Of a DNA stretch of 64,000 bases, positions 32,483-41,368 are shown in pieces. The translations under genes were made by a program, and so were the position numbers. The first letter of the stretch is position 1. Every line of letters begins with the position of its first letter. Where the stretch lies: positions 62,001 through 126,000 of the forward strand of contig NZ_KQ948672.1 in NCBI RefSeq assembly GCF_001514145.1, given 5' to 3'. The notes under the pieces are model-generated. The model saw only the letters and a list, made by a program, of their open reading frames with translations, did no database searches and was not told the DNA's origin. This DNA comes from Streptomyces canus. Lineage in GTDB: Bacteria; Actinomycetota; Actinomycetes; Streptomycetales; Streptomycetaceae.

Positions 32483-34189
32483 TCAGGCAACCGTGACCTT
32501 GATCGTGTGCCGGCCGGTCGCCCCGTCGGGCAACGGCTCGTGCACCTGTCCTGTCTGCACCTGGCCGGTGTTGTCGGTGGCGCGTACTTGCAGCCGATGC
32601 TCGCCGGGCGTCGCCTGCCACGGCCAGCTCCACTGCCGCCATGTGTCCACCGACGGCACCGCCGCGAGCTGTGCCCACTGCCATGGCCCGTCATCCACAC
32701 GGACCTCCACCGCGGACACCCCACGATGTTGCGCCCATGCCACCCCGGCCACCACCACCAGACCTTCCTTCAGACGCCTGCCCGCGGCCGGTGTGTCGAT
32801 CCGCGACTGTGTCTTCACCGGAGCCAGCGCCGCGTAGTCCCGGCGTACCCAGTAGGCGCTGAAGTCCGAGAAACGACTCAGCTCCAGCTCCGTCAGCCAC
32901 TTCGTCGCCGATACGTACCCGTACAGCCCGGGCACCACCATCCGGACCGGAAATCCGTGCTCGATGGGCAGTGGCTCCCCGTTCATGCCGACCGCCAGCA
33001 ACGCGTCTCGCCCGTCGCGCAACGCTGCCGTCGGTGTGCCGGCGGTGTAGCCGTCCACGGAACGGCTCACCACCTGATCCGCGCTGTCAACAGGATCGAC
33101 TTCATCCAGCAGATCCTTGATCGGTACCCCCAACCACCGCGCGTTGCCGACCAACTCGCCGCCGACCTCGTTGGACACGCACGCCAGCGTGATGTAGCGC
33201 TCCACCATCGGCCGTGCCAGCAATTGCTCGTACGTCAGCGTCAGCGGCCGTTTCACCCGGCCATGAATCCTCAGCCGCCAGTCCTTCGGTTCCATCTGCG
33301 GCACCGTCAAAGCGGTGTCGATCCGGTAGAAGTCCGCGTTCCTGGTCACGAACGGATCCACCCCAGGCACGCCGACGGAGACCTTGGCGGGCAAGGGTGC
33401 TGCCGGGCTCGACGGCGTCGGGAGAACCACCGCGGCCCGGGCCGCGGCCACCCGCTGTGCCCAGAGCCGACGTCCGCCCGGTACGGCCACCGCGGCCGCG
33501 CCGATCGCCCCGACCGCCAGCGCGAGAAACCGTCGTCGGCCCGGTGGCTGTCCCGCGCAGTCCAGCACTGACTTGCCGGTGTCCGACGACGGTGAGCCGG
33601 CTCCCCGCACGGGGGTGTGGGTTCCCTGTGCCGCCACGTCCGTATCCGGGCCGGTGTCGTCCCCCAGGCCGGTGTCGTCCCCCAGGTCCTGCGCCGATAC
33701 CGCGGCACGGCGCGGCAGGGTCCGGCGCAGCAGCACCAGAAGGCCGGCAGCGGCCAGTGCACCGGCCACTGTCGGCAGCGGGTACGCCCACGTGGCGCTG
33801 GGCCGGGTGGCTGACGCGAGTACACCGATCATCCCGAACACGGCGACGCCGGCCAGCCCGTACCAGAGCCGGCGCATGGCCAGTACACCGATGAACGCGG
33901 CGAACACCGCCAACACCAGCACGATTCCCGCCTGCAGTGCCAGCTTGTCGTACGTGTAGAACACCGCGACGGCGAACTCCTTGACCGGGGTCGGCGCTGC
34001 GTTCACGGCGACGCCCCCCACCGCCACCAGGGGCGCCGAGGGCCCACCCGTCGCGGCTGCCACCAACTCACCGAGGCCCAGGGCGAGTGCGGTGGCCGCG
34101 ACGCCGGCAAGCTCGCCGTACCACTGCTTGGGCGGTCTTCCCGGTGCCGGCCGATCTGTCTTCCGCGTCTCCATGTCGATACCGGACAT
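32483..34189 (-). CDS. Membrane-anchored sulfite-oxidase-family molybdopterin oxidoreductase
   Basis: A 568-aa protein. The N-terminal 170 residues hold four or five hydrophobic helices. An acidic linker (LGDDTGLGDDTGPDTD) and a twin-arginine-like GRRRFLALAVGAIG segment follow. The rest is the sulfite-oxidase-fold molybdopterin domain (FYRIDTALTVPQ, WRLRIHGRVKRPLTLTYEQL), with the Mo-ligating cysteine in YITLACVSNEVGG, and a C-terminal dimerisation domain (VEVRVDDGPWQWAQL). The start may be the ATG at 34189 or 34174; neither has a strong ribosome site, suggesting coupling to the small gene 11 bp upstream. The physiological substrate is unknown. Confidence 0.88.
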   Translation of the reverse strand: MSGIDMETRKTDRPAPGRPPKQWYGELAGVAATALALGLGELVAAATGGPSAPLVAVGGVAVNAAPTPVKEFAVAVFYTYDKLALQAGIVLVLAVFAAFIGVLAMRRLWYGLAGVAVFGMIGVLASATRPSATWAYPLPTVAGALAAAGLLVLLRRTLPRRAAVSAQDLGDDTGLGDDTGPDTDVAAQGTHTPVRGAGSPSSDTGKSVLDCAGQPPGRRRFLALAVGAIGAAAVAVPGGRRLWAQRVAAARAAVVLPTPSSPAAPLPAKVSVGVPGVDPFVTRNADFYRIDTALTVPQMEPKDWRLRIHGRVKRPLTLTYEQLLARPMVERYITLACVSNEVGGELVGNARWLGVPIKDLLDEVDPVDSADQVVSRSVDGYTAGTPTAALRDGRDALLAVGMNGEPLPIEHGFPVRMVVPGLYGYVSATKWLTELELSRFSDFSAYWVRRDYAALAPVKTQSRIDTPAAGRRLKEGLVVVAGVAWAQHRGVSAVEVRVDDGPWQWAQLAAVPSVDTWRQWSWPWQATPGEHRLQVRATDNTGQVQTGQVHEPLPDGATGRHTIKVTVA

Positions 34190-34200
34190 CTGATCGGCGC

Positions 34201-34404
34201 TTATCGGCTCACCCGGCGCAGCCGGGCGAGGCCGACACTCAGCACGACCAGACCGACGATCGCCACGACCGGCCCGACGACCGCCCACAGCGTCACGCCG
34301 CTCATCGCCGAGCCCTTCATGACATCGAGTCCCTGCAAGGTCCAGCCGACGCCGACAAAGGCAAGCAGTGCGCCGAGGCCGAGGACGAACCAGTTCTTCT
34401 TCAT
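34201..34404 (-). CDS. Small two-helix membrane protein
   Basis: A 67-aa protein with two hydrophobic segments (FVLGLGALLAFVGVGWTL and VTLWAVVGPVVAIVGLVVL) and basic ends. The ATG follows GGAG at 7 nt. It is the first gene of a two-gene minus operon with the membrane molybdoenzyme, so it may help assemble or anchor it. No family name is assigned. Confidence 0.75.
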   Translation of the reverse strand: MKKNWFVLGLGALLAFVGVGWTLQGLDVMKGSAMSGVTLWAVVGPVVAIVGLVVLSVGLARLRRVSR

Positions 34405-34600
34405 GGGGTATCTCCAGGTGTGGAGCCGAAGTGCTCGACATCGAGCGTGACGGCTCTGTGGCCGCGGCGGCGACAACGCTTGGTTGGACCCCGTCGTCAA
34501 CCGATCGACGTACCCACGGCTCCACTGGTGCGTGGACGCTCCTCGGCACCGAGTCGGGCACTGTGGATCCGGGCGCCCGTAGACTGGCGGCCAGATCTCG

Positions 34601-35869
34601 GTGGGCGAAGGTGGGCAGGTCGTGGCAGTGCGCAGCACCGTCGACTTCGGACACCGCTACCGCGTCGGATGGCATGTCCTTGTCGGCGCCGTCGCTATAC
34701 CGCTTGCCGTCGCCATAGCGGCCGACGTCTCGGTGGCGCTCGGACAACGCCTGCTGGCCCTCGGCACCCTCGCTGTCATCGTCGCCTGCTACGCCCTGGT
34801 CGCTCCGCGGGCCATGGAAAACCGCGACGAGCGTTGGGGTGCGGCCTATTTCGCCGTCCTGGCGGTCGCGTTCCCGCTCCTGCTCGCCATCGCCCCGATC
34901 GCCGGCGCACTGCTGTTCGCGCTCTGCCCACAGCTGTTCGTGATGGTCGCAAGGTGGCGGGTGCGCCTACCGCTGTTGTTGGTCCTCTACGCCGAGCTCG
35001 CCTGGGCCATGGTGGCGCGGGCGGGAGTCAGCCGCTACACGCTGGCGATGGTCGGCGTGACCGTTCTGGTACCCATGGCCGTGACGATCCTCGTGGGCGC
35101 CTATTTGACCGGCATCCGCGAGCAGAACCGCAAGCGGGCCGCGCTGATCGAGGAACTGACCCGGACGCGGGCCGCACTGGAACGTGCGGGCCACGAGGCA
35201 GGCGTCCATGCCGAACGTGAACGTCTGGCTGCCGAGATCCACGACACCCTGGCACAGGGCTTCACCAGCATCCTCATGCTCGCCCAGGTCGCACGGACGA
35301 CCCTGCTCCGTGATCCGACGGCCGCCGACGGCCAGCTCGACATCCTGGAGAAGACCGCGCGCGAGAACCTCGCGGAGGCACGCTCGCTGATCGCCGCATC
35401 GGCCCCGGTCGACCTGACCGGCCGCGGGCTAGCGGATGCGCTGGACCGGCTCGCCGCCCGGCATGCTCGCGACACGGGTACGCGCGTCGAGGTCTCGATC
35501 GTCGGTGAGCGGTCCGGCACATCCACCGGCATCGACATCGCCCTGCTGCGCACCGCGCAGGAGGCCCTGGCCAACGTCGCCAAGCACGCCGCCGCGACGG
35601 CGGTGCGGATCGAGCTGCGCCAGGATCCCGACCTCATGGCGCTGGCGGTGACCGATGACGGCCAGGGCTTCGACCCGGCCACCGTCCGGGGCGGATACGG
35701 CCTGCTCGGCATGCGCACCCGCGCCTCCAGCCTCGGCGGAACCTGCACGGTGCGATCGGTTCACGGCCAGGGCACCACGGTGCGGGTCGAGCTGCCGCCG
35801 GCACCGGCCGAGCAGGCGGCGCGTAGCCTGCAGCCTGTGCTTGATCTCAGCTCCACACCCGACCACTGA
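34601..35869 (+). CDS. NarL-type sensor histidine kinase
   Basis: A 422-aa kinase. Five or six membrane helices (about residues 25-168) are followed by a coiled linker, a HisKA_3 dimerisation domain with the phospho-accepting His in AAEIHDTLAQGFTSIL (near residue 214), and an HATPase domain with AQEALANVAKHAAAT, DDGQGFDP and GGYGLLGMRTRA. The start could be the GTG at 34601 or the GTG at 34622; the ribosome site is unclear. It is followed 18 bp later by its response regulator and is divergent from the molybdoenzyme operon, which it may control. No dedicated sensor domain is visible outside the membrane. Confidence 0.9.
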   Translation: MGEGGQVVAVRSTVDFGHRYRVGWHVLVGAVAIPLAVAIAADVSVALGQRLLALGTLAVIVACYALVAPRAMENRDERWGAAYFAVLAVAFPLLLAIAPIAGALLFALCPQLFVMVARWRVRLPLLLVLYAELAWAMVARAGVSRYTLAMVGVTVLVPMAVTILVGAYLTGIREQNRKRAALIEELTRTRAALERAGHEAGVHAERERLAAEIHDTLAQGFTSILMLAQVARTTLLRDPTAADGQLDILEKTARENLAEARSLIAASAPVDLTGRGLADALDRLAARHARDTGTRVEVSIVGERSGTSTGIDIALLRTAQEALANVAKHAAATAVRIELRQDPDLMALAVTDDGQGFDPATVRGGYGLLGMRTRASSLGGTCTVRSVHGQGTTVRVELPPAPAEQAARSLQPVLDLSSTPDH

Positions 35870-35887
35870 GCGGGCGGAACCGGCTCG

Positions 35888-36523
35888 ATGACTGTCCAGA
35901 TCCTGATTGTCGATGACCATCCCGTCGTACGCTTCGGCCTCCGCGGCATGCTCGAGGCCTACGACGACCTGCGGGTCGTCGGCGAGGCCGGCTCCGGCGA
36001 CGAGGCGATCGTCCTCGCCGCCGCGATGCGCCCGGACGTCGTCCTGATGGACCTGCGGATGCCCGGTACCGACGGCACCACCGCGACGGCGCGCATCCGT
36101 CAGGAGCATCCCGGCATTCGCGTGCTCGTGCTCACCACCTACGAAGGTGACGCCGACATCCTGCCCGCGATCGAGGCCGGCGCCACCGGCTACCTCCTGA
36201 AGGACACCCCGATCGGTACCCTGACCGACGCGATCCGGGCGGCGGCCCGCGGTGAGACCGTCCTCGCCCCGCCGGTGGCCGCCCGGCTGGTGACTCACCT
36301 TCAGGCTCCGGCCGGGGAGCAGCTGACCCCACGCGAGGTTCAGGTACTCGGCCTCGTCGCGCGGGGTCTGTCCAACGCCGAGATCGGTCGGCAGCTGTAC
36401 ATCGGCGAGGCGACGGTGAAGACGCACCTGCTGCGAACCTTCGTCAAACTGGGTGTCAACGACCGCACCGCTGCCGTCACCGTCGCCCTGTCACGCGGCG
36501 TCCTCACCTCCCCTCAACGGTGA
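35888..36523 (+). CDS. NarL/FixJ-type response regulator
   Basis: A 211-aa protein. The receiver domain has the acidic pair in LIVDDHPVVRFGL, the phospho-acceptor Asp55 in VLMDLRMPG, and the lysine in YLLKDTP. The LuxR-type helix-turn-helix follows (LTPREVQVLGLVARGLSNAE to IGEATVKTHLLRTFVKLGV). It forms an operon with the preceding kinase. Confidence 0.95.
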   Translation: MTVQILIVDDHPVVRFGLRGMLEAYDDLRVVGEAGSGDEAIVLAAAMRPDVVLMDLRMPGTDGTTATARIRQEHPGIRVLVLTTYEGDADILPAIEAGATGYLLKDTPIGTLTDAIRAAARGETVLAPPVAARLVTHLQAPAGEQLTPREVQVLGLVARGLSNAEIGRQLYIGEATVKTHLLRTFVKLGVNDRTAAVTVALSRGVLTSPQR

Positions 36524-36760
36524 TCGCCGCATGCCGGCCATCGCGTACGTCGGGCGACTCGCGCCCCTTGGATTCAACCTCTCCGAGTTGCGGTCCCGGG
36601 GTGTGGACGGCCGCGCGGTCGCCGACACCCTCGGGAGACCGAGTACGAACAGGATGGGAAGCCAACAGGGTTCCTGCGTTGATGAGTTGAGACCTCTCGG
36701 ACTCCAGATGAGCGACGGCCGGTCATCTGTTGCGTTCCCGACGGCAGGCCCACGCCGTGG

Positions 36761-37009
36761 TCACTGCCCAACGCCGCTCATGATGGCGTTGACGATGCCC
36801 GGTTGGGTCACGGTGTAGGAACGTCGGTCGAACAGGCCGAACCCGTACTGTCCGTTCGCACCGTTGTCCCAGTAGACGCTGACTTCTCCGTACTTCTTGG
36901 CTGTGGCCGCGACGGTGTGCGCGAAGTCAGCACGATATCCGTTGTTCGCCGAGTCGAACGACGACTTGTCGATCGCTCCGTTCGCACCTTCTGTGATCGG
37001 ATCGATGAT
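36761..37009 (-). pseudogene. C-terminal fragment of a GH5-like endoglucanase
   Basis: Residues resembling the end of family 5 cellulases are visible: YGEVSVYWDNGANGQYGFGL, FDRRSYTV and PGIVNAIM. Upstream the frame continues as unrelated sequence without a signal peptide or catalytic domain, so only about 80 residues survive. The family assignment rests on the WDNG...FGLFDR ending and is moderate. It lies beside a broken LacI gene and an operator-like palindrome, suggesting the remains of a glycan-degradation locus. Confidence 0.6.
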
Positions 37010-37278
37010 CGAGCGCGCCGACCGGAGCCGGGAACGGTGCGCGTGACGCGAGGGCCAATCGAATTGAATTCGACGGCCGTGAGATGGTGAGCCATTCCGC
37101 TCCCTAAGCGCAGATATGGCGAGCGCGTTTGTCGAATTTCCCGTCGAAGCGTTTCGACGGAAAATTCGATGATCTGGTTCCGCTTCTTCCAGACGAGAAG
37201 ATAAAGTCATGCCGCAGCCATGACAACAGGCGCCAGGCTAAAAAATTGATGTCCCACCAAGGGCTTGTGAAGACGGCA

Positions 37279-37292
37279 CGTTAACGTTAACG
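37279..37292. promoter_or_regulatory. LacI-type palindrome CGTTAACGTTAACG
   Basis: A perfect 14-bp palindrome with the central CG typical of LacI-family operators. It lies between the GH5-like fragment and the LacI relic and probably served both. The rest of 37010-37360 shows no gene. Confidence 0.6.
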
Positions 37293-37360
37293 CTCCTCGA
37301 CCTGGTGCCGGATCCGACGCGAACGGCATCCCGTCGTCCGCCACGGCCAGTGACCGACCG

Positions 37361-38050
37361 GTGGTGATCGGCGAGGTGGCACGGCGAGCGGGTGTCTCGG
37401 CGATGACCGTCTCCCGCGTACTGAACGAGCGGCCCGGGGTCGGGGACGACACCCGCGTCCGCGTGTTCGCCATCGCAGCCGAACTCGGCTACCGACCCAA
37501 CAGGCTTGCGCACGCACTGGTGACCGGCAGGTCGCAGGTGCTGTCGGTGGTGAGTTTCGACACCGCCCAGTACGGTTCCGCGGCCACGGTCTTCGGCGTC
37601 GAACAGGCGGCGCGCCAGGCCGGCTACGCCGTGCAGATCACCACGTTGCGTTCCAGCGACCCGTTGCCCGCCCGAGCCGTCGTGGAGGGGCTCGTCTCCC
37701 AAGCAGTCGCCGGCCTCATTCTCGCTCGCGGCGCGGCACGACTGGACCGCACAGGCATGGCGGCACCTTCCCGCCGACCGGCCCGCGGTCGCACTCGACG
37801 TCGGCATCGAGCAGGAGGGCGGCCCGGTGATCGGACTCGAACAGACGACAGGAGCACGCCAGGCCACGGAGCACCTGCTTGCTCTCGGCCATGACACCGT
37901 GTGGGACGTCGCAGGGCCGAGCGACCAGCCATCGGCCCGAGCCCGCGAACGCGCCTGGCGAGAGGCCCTGGTCGCCGCCGACCGAACGCCATCCTGGTCG
38001 CGCTGCGGCCCGAACTGGTCGTGCGGGGCAGCAGCGGCCCTCCTCCCTGA
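37361..38050 (+). pseudogene. LacI-family regulator, frameshifted with internal deletion
   Basis: The N-terminal helix-turn-helix (IGEVARRAGVSAMTVSRVLN) and the start of the periplasmic-binding-like domain read to about 37740. The next part, DRPAVALDVGIEQEGGPVIG then LLALGHDTVWDVAGPSDQPS, continues in another frame. After ALVAADR the sequence jumps directly to a typical LacI C-terminal tail in a third frame (LVALRPELVVRGSSGPPP, stop at 38048-38050). About 120 residues of the effector domain are deleted. An intact protein would be about 340 aa. Confidence 0.8.
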
Positions 38051-38199
38051 CGGCGGAGCGGAACCTGCGGTGCGGGCACGGCCCGGCGAACCGGCCAGAG
38101 TCGCAGCAGCTGTTCACATCGGGTCCACGCGGCGGCCGCCCGTCCGGGTCGGCTGGGGCCTGGGAGTGCCATCCGCCTCTGCAGGGCATGGCCCCACCC

Positions 38200-39135
38200 T
38201 CATTCCGGCGGAGGGGACTGCGCAGGCCGACCGGCCTCCATCATCTCGGCGACCCGGGCCATCGTCTCCCGCAGCCACATGTGCGCCGCGTCGTGCATGT
38301 GGACCGGATGCCACCACAGGGCCTGCTGGATCGGCACGGCGTCATAGGGCGGTTCCATGATGCGGACGTGTGCGAGTCCGTCCAGCTCGTCGGCGAGACG
38401 CCTCTGAAGGAGAGCTACCCGGCGGGTGCCCGCGACCAGAAGTGGCATCAGCTGGAAACTGTCGACGGAGACCGCCACGCGCGGCTCGATGCCGAGCATG
38501 GCGATCTGGCGGGCAGCAGGGGCGTCGTAGGCCCGTTGGTACGTCACCCAGGGCATTCGGGCCAGGTCGTCGAGGGTGAGCCGCTCGCCGACCTCCGGGT
38601 TGTCGTCCGCGACGAGGAAGACCCAGCTGTCCTGGTAGAGCTCGACCATGGGGAAGCCACGAATGATGCCGTGGGGCAGCAGCAGCCCGTCCACGGTGCT
38701 GAGCAGCGACCCGGTGTCATCGATGATTTCGTTCGGTACCTGTTTGAACCTGAGCCGGATGCCCGGTGCCTCGGCTTGGATGGTGCGGGCGAGCTCGGTG
38801 CCGTAGACGGCGACCGCGTAGTCCGAGGCGATCAGCGTGAACTCGTGTTCCTCGCGGGAGGGGTCGAATTCTGCCTGACTGGCGAAGACGCGCTCCAGCA
38901 GGTCGCACGCGGTGGTGGTCCGGTCGAGGAGGGCCCGCCCGAGGGCGGTCAGTTCGTACCCTCCGCCCACCCGGGCGAGCAGGTCGTCGTCGAAGTGGCG
39001 GCGCAGCCGGGCCAGGGCCGCGCTCATCGCGGGTTGACTGAGCCCGATGCGCTGGCCGGCCCTGGTGACGTTGCGCTCCTGCAGGAGGGCGCGCAGGGCA
39101 ACGACGAGGTTGAGGTCCAGGCTGGCCAAGTTCAC
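38200..39135 (-). CDS. LysR-family transcriptional regulator of the aromatic operon
   Basis: A 311-aa LysR protein, divergent from the ring-degradation operon it presumably activates. The helix-turn-helix is at the N-terminus (LDLNLVVALRALLQERNVTR, AGQRIGLSQPAMSAALARLR). The effector domain is of the NodD/NahR-like group (HGIIRGFPMVELYQDSWVFL, VSVDSFQLMPLLVAGTRRVA). The GTG at 39135 gives the usual LysR start spacing; an ATG 30 bp earlier is possible. The inducer is probably an aromatic acid or ring-cleavage product (inference). Confidence 0.9.
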   Translation of the reverse strand: MNLASLDLNLVVALRALLQERNVTRAGQRIGLSQPAMSAALARLRRHFDDDLLARVGGGYELTALGRALLDRTTTACDLLERVFASQAEFDPSREEHEFTLIASDYAVAVYGTELARTIQAEAPGIRLRFKQVPNEIIDDTGSLLSTVDGLLLPHGIIRGFPMVELYQDSWVFLVADDNPEVGERLTLDDLARMPWVTYQRAYDAPAARQIAMLGIEPRVAVSVDSFQLMPLLVAGTRRVALLQRRLADELDGLAHVRIMEPPYDAVPIQQALWWHPVHMHDAAHMWLRETMARVAEMMEAGRPAQSPPPE

Positions 39136-39196
39136 GAAGCATCCCAATTCCGGAGCCGGCACCATCGGTATTCACCGGCTGGATTCACCTATACAT

Positions 39197-39250
39197 GAAA
39201 TCGATTTCCCTGATTGCAATCTACCGGGCCAGATTAGTGGCACCGCAATC
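39197..39250 (+). promoter_or_regulatory. Probable LysR binding region and operon promoter
   Basis: A perfect palindrome GAAATCGATTTC (39197-39208) is followed by inverted GATTGC (39212) and GCAATC (39245). It lies in the 129-bp divergent gap just upstream of the FAH ribosome site GGAGGAAA. Confidence 0.45.
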
Positions 39251-39264
39251 GGGAGGAAATCTCC

Positions 39265-40269
39265 GTGACATCCGCAGCCACGTCGGCACCCTTCACCCCC
39301 TTCTCCGGACCGTTCGCCATCGGCACCCTTTCGGCACCGGGCGGGACCAGGTTCCCGAGCCTCGTGACACCGGAGGGCCGAGCACTCGATCTGCGCACGG
39401 CACTGGACGCACCCGCGTTGACCACGCTCACGCTCCTGGAGCGCTGGGACGAGGAGCTGCCGCGGCTGCACACCCTCGCCGGGGACCCGACGCGCGACTG
39501 GCGGCCGCTGGCGGAGATGACGGTGCACGCGCCCGTCGAGCCCCGGCAGATCTTCCAGTCCGGCGCCAACTACCGGCAGCACGTGATCGACCTGGCGGTC
39601 GCGCACCGCGCCCCGGACGCCCCGGGCACCGTCGAGGAGGCCCGCGCCGAGGTCGCGGCGGTCATGGACAAGAGGGCCGCCGAGGATCTGCCGTACGTCT
39701 TCATCGGTCTGCCGACCACGATCAGCGGCCCCTACGACGACGTCGTGCTGCCCGCCTGGGCCGAGAAGCCCGACTGGGAGCTGGAGGTGGCCGCGGTGAT
39801 CTCCCGCCCCGCCTACCGGGTCACCGTGGAGGAGGCGCTGGAGCACGTCGCGGGCTACACCATCGCCAACGACCTGACCGACCGCGCGAGTGTCTTCCGC
39901 CGGGACATGCCCCCGATCGGCACCGACTGGCTGCGCAGCAAGAACGCCCCCGGTTTCACCCCGCTCGGCCCGTGGATCGTCCCGGCCGGCTCCATCGCCG
40001 ACCCGTCCGACCTGCAGGTCACACTGAAACTCAACGGCGAGACCATGCAGGACGAGTCCACCAAGGACATGATCTTCGGTGTCGCACGGTTGGTCTCGTA
40101 CATCTCCCAGGTCGCCCGGCTCCTCCCCGGCGACCTGGTTCTGACCGGCAGCCCGGCCGGCAACGGCATCCACTGGGGCCGGCTGCTGCGCGACGGCGAC
40201 GTGATGGACGGGTCGGTCACCGGGCTCGGCGCCCAGCGCACCCGCTGTGTCACGGAGGTGGCCCGATGA
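39265..40269 (+). CDS. Fumarylacetoacetate hydrolase-family protein (first copy)
   Basis: A 334-aa FAH-fold hydrolase or decarboxylase, the class that splits ring-cleavage products. The GTG follows GGAGGAAATCTCC. The core shows IFQSGANYRQHVID, DWELEVAAVISRPA (metal-binding Glu), GYTIANDLTDR and LLPGDLVLTGSPAGNG. First gene of the operon; its stop overlaps the next start (ATGA). A second FAH-family gene at 44589 is only distantly similar, so they likely act on different intermediates. Confidence 0.9.
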   Translation: MTSAATSAPFTPFSGPFAIGTLSAPGGTRFPSLVTPEGRALDLRTALDAPALTTLTLLERWDEELPRLHTLAGDPTRDWRPLAEMTVHAPVEPRQIFQSGANYRQHVIDLAVAHRAPDAPGTVEEARAEVAAVMDKRAAEDLPYVFIGLPTTISGPYDDVVLPAWAEKPDWELEVAAVISRPAYRVTVEEALEHVAGYTIANDLTDRASVFRRDMPPIGTDWLRSKNAPGFTPLGPWIVPAGSIADPSDLQVTLKLNGETMQDESTKDMIFGVARLVSYISQVARLLPGDLVLTGSPAGNGIHWGRLLRDGDVMDGSVTGLGAQRTRCVTEVAR

Positions 40270-41255
40270 GCCAGATCAGCCAGATGAGCGCCGACCGTAT
40301 CGACCGTACGGATCCCGAGGCGGCGATCGCCGATGCCGCGAAGGCGTACTCGAACTGGGGCCGCTGGGGCGAGGACGACGTGCTCGGCACGCTCAACTTC
40401 CTCGACGAGGCCAAGCGCCGCGAGGGCGCGGCCCTGATCCGCGACGGCATCAGCTTCTCCTTGTCACAGGCCTTCGACATGGACGGCCCGCAGAGGGGCT
40501 GGCGGCGGCGTACCAACCCGGTGCACACGATGCTCGCCACCGGCACCGACGCGGCTCTGGGCGGCCAGGGCTTCCCGCACGGTTTCGGTGGCGCCGACGA
40601 CGTAATCGCCATGCCCCTGCAGTGCTCCACCCAGTGGGACGGGCTCGGGCACATCTTCGATCACGGCAAGGCGTGGAACGGCCGCCCGGCGGAGAAGGTC
40701 GTCACCTGCGAAGGCGATCTGGTCACCGGCATCGAGCGCATGGCGCCGCACGTCGCCGGGCTAGGCGTCCTCCTCGACGTGGGCCTGGTCATCGGCCAGG
40801 ACGGCGAACTGCCCGACGGCTTCGCCATCACCGAGGAGCACCTGACCGCAACAGCCGAGGCGCACGGCGTGACCGTCGGGCGTGGTGACCTGGTCCTCGT
40901 GCGCACCGGACGGCTGGCCCGCGCCCGCCACGAAGGCTGGGGCGACTACGCGGGCGGACCGGCGCCGGGGTTGAGCTTCAGTACGGCCGGCTGGCTGCAC
41001 CGGAGCGAGATCGCCGGGATCGCCACCGACACCTGGGGCTTCGAGGTGCGGCCCAACGAGTTCGACCACGCCTTCCAGCCGCTGCACCAGGTCGCCATCC
41101 CCCACATCGGCCTGCTCATCGGTGAGATGTGGGACCTCGACGCCCTCGCCGCACATTGCGCCGGGGACGGCCGGTACGCGTTCTGGCTCACCGCCGCGCC
41201 GCTGCCCATCACCGGGTCCGTCGGCTCACCGGTTAACCCCATCGCCGTCAAGTAA
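40266..41255 (+). CDS. Cyclase-family metal-dependent hydrolase
   Basis: A 329-aa protein of the cyclase/kynurenine-formamidase-like family. The metal-site region reads CSTQWDGLGHIFDHG in place of the classical HxGTHxDxxxH, as in the longer members of this family. RGDLVLVRTGRLARAR and HQVAIPHIGLLIGEMWDL follow. It is translationally coupled to the FAH gene by a 4-bp overlap. Relatives hydrolyse cyclic or N-acyl amide bonds or lactones, so the operon may include a lactone, isatin-like or formamide intermediate. The exact reaction is unknown. Confidence 0.82.
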   Translation: MSQISQMSADRIDRTDPEAAIADAAKAYSNWGRWGEDDVLGTLNFLDEAKRREGAALIRDGISFSLSQAFDMDGPQRGWRRRTNPVHTMLATGTDAALGGQGFPHGFGGADDVIAMPLQCSTQWDGLGHIFDHGKAWNGRPAEKVVTCEGDLVTGIERMAPHVAGLGVLLDVGLVIGQDGELPDGFAITEEHLTATAEAHGVTVGRGDLVLVRTGRLARARHEGWGDYAGGPAPGLSFSTAGWLHRSEIAGIATDTWGFEVRPNEFDHAFQPLHQVAIPHIGLLIGEMWDLDALAAHCAGDGRYAFWLTAAPLPITGSVGSPVNPIAVK

Positions 41256-41368
41256 CGCCCTGGACGGCCGGGCGGGCCGCGGCCGGACGGCTACGCCACC
41301 CTCGCCCGCCCGGCCCGCGACACCCCCTTGCCGCTCGCAGTCGCGCGGCACCATCTCAGGGAGAACCC

